Shown here: positions 58,504 to 64,000 of the stretch, in pieces
Layout of the letters: each line of letters opens with the position of its first letter
How positions within the stretch are numbered: the stretch's first letter is position 1
Source of the DNA: an uncultured Oscillospiraceae bacterium
Lineage (GTDB): Bacteria; Bacillota; Clostridia; Oscillospirales; Acutalibacteraceae
Direction of reading: 5' to 3'
Assembly: GCA_902492895.1 (NCBI GenBank)
Contig: CABUNG010000005.1
Coordinates: forward strand, 45,038-109,037
Length of the DNA stretch: 64,000 nucleotides
Made by a program: the position numbers and the translations under genes
The notes under the pieces: generated by a model
Databases searched by the model: none
What the model was told of the DNA's origin: nothing
Seen by the model: the letters and a program-made list of their open reading frames with translations, nothing else

Positions 58504-59346
58504 ATGCGATACATAGAAGCAACCGACGGCACCAAGCTGGCGGTATACGACTACAACCCCTGCGGGAAGGAAACCGTGGTTCTCGTCCACGGCTGGCCCC
58601 TGTCACACAAGATGTATGAATACCAGGTCGAAGCCCTCCTAAAATGCGGATACCGTGTGGTCACGATGGACCTGCGTGGCTTCGGCGCGTCCGATACGCC
58701 GGCGTGCATCTATTCCTTCAACCAGATGGCAACCGACCTGCACAGCATCTTCCGCTGTCTCGGCCTGTCCTGCTTCACCCTGGTCGGCTTTTCGATGGGC
58801 GGAGCCGTCGTTCTGCGGTATATGCGCCTGTTCCGGGGGCAGGGGGTCAAAAAACTGATTCTTCTCGCCGCGGCTGCGCCTTCCTGGACGGAACAGCCGG
58901 ATTATCCCTATGGTCTGCCCCGTGAGACCGTCGACGCCCTGATTCGCCAGGCCGCCACCGACCGGCCGCAGCTCGCCTACGATTTCAGTCACAATCAGCT
59001 CTTTGCCAGTCCGCAGTCGGAGGCCGCCAAGAGGTGGTTTGAGGACATCGCCCTGTCCGCGTCGGGGGTCGGCACCGTCCGGGCCGCGATCTCTCTCCGG
59101 GACGAGGACGGGCGGGCCGATCTCGCCTGTGTTCACGTCCCCACCGTCATCTTCCACGGCGCCAAGGATGTGGTGGTTTCGAGCGACCTCGCGAATCTTC
59201 AGCATCAGGGTATCCGCGGATCCCGCCTGATCACCCTGGAGAATTCCGGTCACGGCATCACCTACGACGAACTCGAACGCTTCAACAGCCTGTTTCTGCA
59301 GGCTATTCAGGGATGCCTGCCGTCCGCGCCCATTCATTACGGCTGA
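58504..59346 (+). CDS. Alpha/beta hydrolase (chloroperoxidase/esterase-like)
   Basis: A 280-residue soluble hydrolase. ATG 58504 is 7 bases after GGAGG (an in-frame ATG at 58498 is too close, and the frame opens at 58228). The oxyanion motif HGWP is at about residue 33. The nucleophile Ser is in LVGFSMGGAVV at about residue 98, the acid Asp in FHGAKDVVVS near 223, and the His in ENSGHGITY near 251. This is close to the non-haem chloroperoxidase/arylesterase branch. The substrate is unknown. It stands 119 bases after the permease and ends in a terminator. Confidence 0.9.
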   Translation: MRYIEATDGTKLAVYDYNPCGKETVVLVHGWPLSHKMYEYQVEALLKCGYRVVTMDLRGFGASDTPACIYSFNQMATDLHSIFRCLGLSCFTLVGFSMGGAVVLRYMRLFRGQGVKKLILLAAAAPSWTEQPDYPYGLPRETVDALIRQAATDRPQLAYDFSHNQLFASPQSEAAKRWFEDIALSASGVGTVRAAISLRDEDGRADLACVHVPTVIFHGAKDVVVSSDLANLQHQGIRGSRLITLENSGHGITYDELERFNSLFLQAIQGCLPSAPIHYG

Positions 59347-59390
59347 TTCCTGCAGACAAGCATGATGAGGTTCCGCAATAAAGGTATAAA

Positions 59391-59428
59391 AAAACAGGCC
59401 GCTGTTTTTCTGAACAGCGGCCTGTTTT
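59391..59428. terminator. Bidirectional terminator
   Basis: A 16-base perfect stem, AAAACAGGCCGCTGTT and AACAGCGGCCTGTTTT, with a 6-base loop. It is shared by the hydrolase and the converging anti-sigma-like gene. Confidence 0.9.
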
Positions 59429-59434
59429 GCCGAT

Positions 59435-60601
59435 TTATTTTTCCCCAAACGCATTTCTCCAAGCCACGGCTTGCTCGATGCTTTCCGTTATCTGTTCAAC
59501 GGTGTACCCATCCAATAACACAAAAGCATGCCGGCTGCCGCTGCTGACGGGGGATATCGTCCGATCTTCGTTTATTCTGGCCGCATTGTTTTTTTCAATG
59601 TAAGGACCATTTTCGGAATAATCCAGCATGATCAGATATCGAGAACCGGCTTCCAACATCGGATTTGAATCTGTATAGGAGATCGCTCCCACATTTGGAT
59701 TGTTCGTCGGGGAAAGCGGACGGAATTCACCAAAAGTATATTGATAGCAAGAAAATCCCCCTATATCCTCCGCGCTCTCGGCGGCGGATATCGTGACTTC
59801 GGCTAACGTTCCTCTTTCTCCCCAATTGACGACCATTTGTCCCAGTGGTGTAATGGCAGACGAAAAATTCTCATCTGACGTCATAGCGGCTATGTCATCT
59901 GACAGAACCTCTGCGTCTTTACCGTCATAAAGACGAAACTTTTCAAACGAAGAATGCGACCATATTCTGCCCTCGTTGTCTACCTCAAACAAAACATCCA
60001 GGTCAAAACTGACATGCCACTTTTCGTCTGCTTCATCTTTCATCAAGGGCAGTAAATACACGCCGCCTTTTCTTACCATATTGGTTTTTTCGTCGCCCAT
60101 ACATCCCCCGCTGAGACTCTGTTCAATCACAATATTTTCCGGAATATCCTCATATTTACACCAGACCTTCTCGATCACCCTTGCTGACGAGGTTTGATTC
60201 CATATCGTGTAACGATCGGTTTTATCTTCCCATTGCTCGGTATCGAGTACTCGAACATAAACCAACACATCGGGTACGAAAGGATCCAGAAAAAAATCGC
60301 TTAGCTTTTTCGCCTGATGCCTGTCTGTTTCCCCGGTTTGAATATCGGACAATTTGAAATTCTCAACCTCAAGACCAGTTAACGAAGTGTCAACGATCTG
60401 TGCATGGTGGCCGGATGGGTCGGAATTCTGCGGGATGCCGGGCGGTTTCGGCATGACGTTTCGTATTCCTATGCCAATTCCGGCCAACAGACATAGACTC
60501 ACCGCCGATGATGCCCATATTTGTTTCCGTCTTTTTCTTTGTGCGATTTTTATGTTCGCCTTTTCATTGATGCTCGTCATGTATTCCTCATAGGTTTTCA
60601 T
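59435..60601 (-). CDS. Single-pass membrane protein, probable anti-sigma factor or sensor
   Basis: A 388-residue protein. The first 28 residues are cytoplasmic and basic at the end (IKIAQRKRRKQIW), one membrane helix follows (ASSAVSLCLLAGIGIGI, about 30-47), and the remaining 340 residues should lie outside. No zinc-binding anti-sigma motif (HxxxCxxC) is present. Its start overlaps the end of the ECF sigma gene by 14 bases, which strongly suggests that it controls that sigma factor and senses an envelope signal. The exported domain (EDIPENIVIEQSLSGGCMG, VYLLPLMKDEADEKWHVSFD) is not recognised. The DNA is more AT-rich than the neighbours. Confidence 0.72.
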   Translation of the reverse strand: MKTYEEYMTSINEKANIKIAQRKRRKQIWASSAVSLCLLAGIGIGIRNVMPKPPGIPQNSDPSGHHAQIVDTSLTGLEVENFKLSDIQTGETDRHQAKKLSDFFLDPFVPDVLVYVRVLDTEQWEDKTDRYTIWNQTSSARVIEKVWCKYEDIPENIVIEQSLSGGCMGDEKTNMVRKGGVYLLPLMKDEADEKWHVSFDLDVLFEVDNEGRIWSHSSFEKFRLYDGKDAEVLSDDIAAMTSDENFSSAITPLGQMVVNWGERGTLAEVTISAAESAEDIGGFSCYQYTFGEFRPLSPTNNPNVGAISYTDSNPMLEAGSRYLIMLDYSENGPYIEKNNAARINEDRTISPVSSGSRHAFVLLDGYTVEQITESIEQAVAWRNAFGEK

Positions 60602-61136
60602 CGGTAAATCCCTCCTTTTCTAAGGCCGCTTTCAGGGCTCTTCGAGCGGAATAGGCCATGTTTTTTATCTGTTTATTATTTTTCTTGAGTATTTTGGCAA
60701 TGTCGTCATAGCTCATGTCTTCAAAATAGAGCAGTGTCAGAACGGCTTTATGCTCGCTCTTGATATTTCTAAGCGCTTTCGCCAGAATTTTGTTTTTTTC
60801 CGCCTTCAGGACGGCATCCTCAAGCGCTGTTATATCCTCGAGCAGCGCAATGTCCTCCAGTGGATTTACATGTTTATGTTTCCTTATGTAATCCACCGCT
60901 TTGTTTCGGGCTATGGCAAAAATAAAGGTCTTAAAAGACGACTGTCCCTTGAAACGATTTTTATACACAATCAAATCAACGAAAACGTCTTCCATTAAAT
61001 CTTCTGCGATCGTTATATTGCCTACAAAGCCGTTTATAAAATACAGCAAGTTTTGGCTATAGTCTTTTACAATTTCAGCAAAACCACGTTCGTCGCCATT
61101 TAGAAAACGGTGGTAGCTACTTGCACCGTTATCCAT
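60588..61136 (-). CDS. ECF-type RNA polymerase sigma factor
   Basis: A 182-residue sigma-70-family factor with only regions 2 and 4. Region 2 is seen in FAEIVKDYSQNLLYFINGFVG and AEDLMEDVFVDLIVYKNRFKG, then FKTFIFAIARNKAVDYIRKH. Region 4 is AVLTLLYFEDMSYDDIAKIL and NNKQIKNMAYSARRALKAAL. It directs polymerase to a small regulon, typically including its own gene. ATG 61136 follows GAAAGGAGA. The anti-sigma-like gene overlaps its end. Upstream, a TATAAT lies at about 61229-61234 on the minus strand. Confidence 0.93.
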   Translation of the reverse strand: MDNGASSYHRFLNGDERGFAEIVKDYSQNLLYFINGFVGNITIAEDLMEDVFVDLIVYKNRFKGQSSFKTFIFAIARNKAVDYIRKHKHVNPLEDIALLEDITALEDAVLKAEKNKILAKALRNIKSEHKAVLTLLYFEDMSYDDIAKILKKNNKQIKNMAYSARRALKAALEKEGFTDENL

Positions 61137-61323
61137 TTGCTGTCTCCTTTCGTCTTTTTGTAAAGGACCCTTCCATGTATTAGTCGTTCGAGTTTAAAAA
61201 AAGTCTACATATTTTTTAAGACCCGTTCGTATTATAACACATAAGCGGCCGGAACGCCTTGTTCCGACCGCTTCATACATTCTCTGCCGCCGTACCCGGC
61301 CAATGCCGGGCGGCGCTTTTCTT

Positions 61324-61866
61324 TTACAGCAGATCCCGTTTCGTAAGTTGCTGCCGCACGGGATACCCCACCGCCGTGGACAGTGCGATCTTCACCAGAT
61401 CAAAGGGCAGGAACGGGAACACACAGGCGGCGAGCGCCGCCCACAGCGTCCCTTTCCCCACGATCAGGAACCACACGGTGCCAAACAGATACAGCAGCAC
61501 CGTACCGAGCACCAGGGCCAGGGGATACACCCACCAGGTCTTGGCAAAGCGGTCGATCAGCAGTCCCGCAGTCAGCGCACAGAGCACATATCCCACCAGG
61601 TATCCGCCGGTCAGTCCGACCAGCTTCTGCAGTCCCCCTGTGTATCCGGAAAATACGGGCAGCCCCACCGCGCCGATCAGAATGTACAGCAAAACGCTGA
61701 GCGTGCCCCGGCGGGCTCCCGTCACAGCCGTGCATAAATAGACGGCCAAGGTCCCCAAGGTGAAGGGAATCGGCCCGGCCGGAATCGATATGGGTGCGAG
61801 TACGCACAAAAGGGCCGCGTTCAGGGCGATGACCGCCATATCCTGTACCCGAAACCGTGTATTCAT
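61324..61866 (-). CDS. bioY: Biotin transporter BioY (ECF S component)
   Basis: A 180-residue membrane protein with six helices. It shows the BioY marks ALLCVLAPISIPAGPIPFTLGTLAVYLC, LIGAVGLPVFSGYTGGLQKLVGLTGGYLVGY and FLPFDLVKIALSTAVGYPVRQ. It captures biotin and works alone or with the EcfAAT module, which is not in this window. Its start codon overlaps the birA stop (ATGA), so the two are one translational unit under the BirA operator. Confidence 0.96.
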   Translation of the reverse strand: MNTRFRVQDMAVIALNAALLCVLAPISIPAGPIPFTLGTLAVYLCTAVTGARRGTLSVLLYILIGAVGLPVFSGYTGGLQKLVGLTGGYLVGYVLCALTAGLLIDRFAKTWWVYPLALVLGTVLLYLFGTVWFLIVGKGTLWAALAACVFPFLPFDLVKIALSTAVGYPVRQQLTKRDLL

Positions 61867-62882
61867 TCTCCCAGTCCTCCCACAGTCCGATTTTCGCGCG
61901 TCAGATGGACGCTTACCTCTCCCGAATGGAGCGCGCGGACACCTTCCGCCGTCTCCGCCAGCAGGCCGCCTTCCTCGTCGATCCCCAGCGCTTTCGCTTT
62001 AAAGGTAGCCGTCCCCTGTGTGACCAGCACCTCCCGTCCGATCACGACCGACCGGCGGCGGTTTTCTTCGAGAAACGGATAAGGGGGAGGGGCCTCGATG
62101 CCGGGAAGCTCCCGTTCCAGCTCGTCCAGCAGCGCCGCAGCCAGGGCACTGCGGGAAACCGGCCGGCCGGTTTCGTTGGATACCGACGTGGCGATGTCCC
62201 GTAGCTCCTCCGGGAAGGTGAGCGGTGCGGTATTGATGCCGATTCCGAGGACCGCGTAATCGAGCAGGCCGCTTTCGAGATCGAGAGAGGCCTCGGTGAG
62301 GATGCCGCAGAGCTTGCGGCTTCCGATGTACAGATCGTTGACCCACTTGATACCGACCGTTCCTTCCGGCATGGAAGCGGCTTGTTCAACCGCTTTGGCC
62401 GCGGCGGCGGCGGCGAGGGATGTGATCAGCGCCGCCCGTTCGCCCGTCAGGCGGGGACGGAGGATTACGCTCAGATAGAGGCCGCTTGCGGGCGGGGAAA
62501 AAAAGGTGCGTCCCCGCCGCCCCTTGCCCGCGGACTGGCTGTCCGCTATCACGACCGTTCCGGCCGCTGCGCCGTTTGCCGCCAGTTCCTTCGCGGTATC
62601 GTTGGTGGAGGATAACGCCGGATAGATCCGGATGGTCTCCCCGAGCGTCCGGCCCTGCCTCAGACGGCGGATGGCCGGCTCACTCAGCCGGTCGTTGTCG
62701 GAGAGGAGACGATAGCCCCGGTTGGTACCCGCCTCGATGGCATACCCCTCCTCCCGCAGCTGATCGACGGCCTTCCATACGGCCGACCGCGACACACCCA
62801 GCCGGGCGGCAAGGGCGCTCCCCGACAAATCCTCGTCTTGAGACCCCAGCAGCGCCTCCAGCAGCGCGTTTTTCAGCGACAT
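61863..62882 (-). CDS. birA: Bifunctional biotin protein ligase / biotin repressor
   Basis: A 339-residue protein. ATG 62882 after AAAGGGGAG is the start (the frame opens at 62942, inside the operator). Residues 1-65 are a winged helix (SGSALAARLGVSRSAVWKAVDQLREEGYAI). The ligase core has ALSSTNDTAKELAANG, ADSQSAGKGRRGRTFFSP with the biotinyl-AMP loop (GRRGR), LYLSVILRP, KWVNDLYIGSRKLCGILTE and GIGINT. The C-terminal SH3-like domain ends near residue 335. It biotinylates carboxylases and, as a biotinyl-AMP-bound dimer, represses its own operon. Confidence 0.96.
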   Translation of the reverse strand: MSLKNALLEALLGSQDEDLSGSALAARLGVSRSAVWKAVDQLREEGYAIEAGTNRGYRLLSDNDRLSEPAIRRLRQGRTLGETIRIYPALSSTNDTAKELAANGAAAGTVVIADSQSAGKGRRGRTFFSPPASGLYLSVILRPRLTGERAALITSLAAAAAAKAVEQAASMPEGTVGIKWVNDLYIGSRKLCGILTEASLDLESGLLDYAVLGIGINTAPLTFPEELRDIATSVSNETGRPVSRSALAAALLDELERELPGIEAPPPYPFLEENRRRSVVIGREVLVTQGTATFKAKALGIDEEGGLLAETAEGVRALHSGEVSVHLTRENRTVGGLGE

Positions 62883-62909
62883 CGGCCGTCTCCCCTTTCT
62901 TCTGCGGGA

Positions 62910-62938
62910 AGTATAGCACAGGGCCTTTAAATTGTCAA
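62910..62938 (-). promoter_or_regulatory. birA-bioY promoter
   Basis: On the minus strand TTGACA (62938-62933), a 17-base spacer and TATACT (62915-62910). The -35 box lies inside the downstream half of the BirA operator. Confidence 0.9.
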
Positions 62939-62963
62939 CCAAATTAAATACTTAGGTTAACAA
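62932..62963. promoter_or_regulatory. BirA (biotin repressor) operator
   Basis: TTGTCAACC (62932-62940), 14 bases, GGTTAACAA (62955-62963): the classical Bir box TTGTTAACC-N14/15-GGTTAACAA with one mismatch. It overlaps the -35 element of the birA-bioY promoter. Confidence 0.92.
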
Positions 62964-63070
62964 TCTGCGCAAAAAACGGAAATGATCCGGCCGTATGGAG
63001 CCAATAAAGGGGCAAAACGGAGAGAAAACGGGAGATTGAAGGGCATAAATCAAATTTTTGCAATTTTCTC

Positions 63071-63099
63071 TTGACACTCCGTGCGCGATGTGGTATCAT
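63071..63099 (+). promoter_or_regulatory. Promoter of rplM-rpsI
   Basis: TTGACA (63071-63076), a 17-base spacer and TATCAT (63094-63099), 47 bases before rplM. Confidence 0.85.
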
Positions 63100-63145
63100 C
63101 GGAAAGCTGTGAAAACGGAATGAATTGTAATAAGGAGGGAATCCG

Positions 63146-63574
63146 ATGTCCACTTACATGGCGAAAGCCGGTCAGATCGACCGGAAGTGGTATATCATCG
63201 ACGCCGCCGGGAAGTCTCTCGGACGGGTCGCCGCCCAGGCTGCTGTCCTGCTGCGCGGCAAGCACAAGCCCGAGTACACCCCTCACGTGGATTGCGGCGA
63301 TCATGTGATCGTCATCAACTGCGCCAAGGCTGTGCTCACCGGCAACAAGCTCGAGCAGAAGAAATGGTACCGCCACACCGGCTGGATCGGCCATCTCAAA
63401 GAAACCAACTACGCCACCCTGATGGCCACCCGCCCCGAAAAGGCGATGGAACTCGCGGTGAAGGGCATGATCCCGGACACCACCATCGGCCGCGCTGCGC
63501 GTCTGCGCCTGCGCGCCTTTGCGGGCAGCGAGCATACCCATGCCGCTCAGAAGCCCGAAGCGTTTGAATTTTAA
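63146..63574 (+). CDS. rplM: 50S ribosomal protein L13
   Basis: A 142-residue L13, an early-assembling large-subunit protein. It has DRKWYIIDAAGKSLGRVAAQAAVLLRGKHKPEYTPHVDCGDHVIVINC, KKWYRHTGWIGHLKE and the signature region MATRPEKAMELAVKGMIPDTTIGR. ATG 63146 follows AAGGAGG. It is co-transcribed with rpsI, 17 bases downstream, the usual pair in bacteria. Confidence 0.98.
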   Translation: MSTYMAKAGQIDRKWYIIDAAGKSLGRVAAQAAVLLRGKHKPEYTPHVDCGDHVIVINCAKAVLTGNKLEQKKWYRHTGWIGHLKETNYATLMATRPEKAMELAVKGMIPDTTIGRAARLRLRAFAGSEHTHAAQKPEAFEF

Positions 63575-63591
63575 GAAAGGAGGCTGTTTTC

Positions 63592-63996
63592 ATGGATTAT
63601 AACAAACGACCCTATTTCTACGGCACTGGCCGCCGGAAAAAGTCGGTTGCCCGGGTGCGCCTGTATCAGGGCAGCGGCAGCATTAAGGTGAACGGCCGCG
63701 AACTCGACGAGTATTTTGGCCTGGAAACCCTGAAGCTGATTGTCCGCCAGCCTCTGACCCTCACGAGTACGCTGGAGAAATTCGACATCGAGTGCCGCGT
63801 CGCCGGCGGCGGCGTGACCGGCCAGGCCGGCGCCATCCGTCACGGCATCGCCCGTGCTCTGCTGCAGTTCAACAGCGAGGAGCTGCGCCCCACTCTCAAG
63901 AAGGCCGGCTTCCTGACCCGCGATCCGCGTATGAAGGAGCGGAAAAAGTACGGCCTCAAGGCTGCCCGTCGTGCGCCTCAGTTCTCCAAGAGATAA
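63592..63996 (+). CDS. rpsI: 30S ribosomal protein S9
   Basis: A 134-residue S9. It has YFYGTGRRKKSVARVRLYQGSG, the conserved VAGGGVTGQAGAIRHGIARAL, LRPTLKKAGFLTRDPRMKERKKYGLKAARRAPQFSKR and the ending SKR, whose last Lys-Arg reaches into the P site and contacts tRNA. The gene is complete, with its stop four bases before the window ends. AAAGGAGG precedes ATG 63592. Confidence 0.98.
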   Translation: MDYNKRPYFYGTGRRKKSVARVRLYQGSGSIKVNGRELDEYFGLETLKLIVRQPLTLTSTLEKFDIECRVAGGGVTGQAGAIRHGIARALLQFNSEELRPTLKKAGFLTRDPRMKERKKYGLKAARRAPQFSKR

Positions 63997-64000
63997 CAGG

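Overview
The window looks like the chromosome of a GC-rich member of the Clostridia, most likely Oscillospirales/Ruminococcaceae-like (inference). The signs are strong AAGGAGG-type ribosome binding sites, consensus sigma-A promoters (TTGACA-N17-TATAAT), the Firmicutes rpsF-ssb-rpsR order, a class II ribonucleotide reductase, class B sortases, a BirA/BioY pair with a classical Bir operator, and many binding-protein-dependent sugar transporters with no ATPase gene beside them.

Layout. (1) 1-13.3 kb: one long plus-strand carbohydrate operon with two pairs of ABC permeases (the first gene is cut by the window edge), a beta-propeller/TPR/Yip1 membrane protein, a DUF5696 protein, two lipoproteins (one a sugar-binding protein), a DUF4434 TIM-barrel protein and an AGE-family sugar epimerase. 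(2) 13.4-14.6 kb: a divergent pair of tiny regulators (ribbon-helix-helix and XRE), then a gene-free cluster of strong hairpins. (3) 14.6-18 kb: cytidylate-kinase-like gene, rpsF-ssb-rpsR, and prfB without the usual frameshift. (4) 18-25 kb: an N-acetylhexosamine 1-kinase homologue, then a fructan locus in which a membrane-anchored GH32 enzyme faces an AraC regulator carrying the same kind of beta-sandwich domain as the enzyme. (5) 25-35 kb: a nine-gene minus-strand arginine operon (argG-H-C, two small membrane proteins, argJ-B-D-F) with a clear promoter and an ARG-box palindrome upstream.

(6) 35-40 kb: a tandem pair of small membrane proteins (the first broken by one TAG), then an AT-rich 3.7-kb mobile element bounded by about 42-bp inverted repeats. 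It carries tnpV, an AraC regulator, alkA, an Ada-N/monooxygenase fusion, ogt and the tail of a large serine recombinase: a mobile alkylation-repair cassette. (7) 40-45.8 kb: phosphoglucomutase, a decayed XRE gene, class II ribonucleotide reductase and a divergent orphan. (8) 45.8-53.4 kb: a minus-strand operon of cysteine desulfurase, an intact class B sortase, ThiI and a 1152-residue fusion of CinA, a transmembrane helix, a sortase fold lacking all three catalytic residues and a SpoIID domain. This fusion is the most unusual gene in the window. (9) 53.6-64 kb: small membrane proteins, GNAT and P-loop kinase genes, a flavoprotein, MarR plus TauE permease, an alpha/beta hydrolase, an ECF sigma/anti-sigma-like pair, birA-bioY, and rplM-rpsI.

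No tRNA, rRNA or CRISPR array was recognised. GC contrasts are judged by eye, and family names come from recognised sequence motifs, not from searches.
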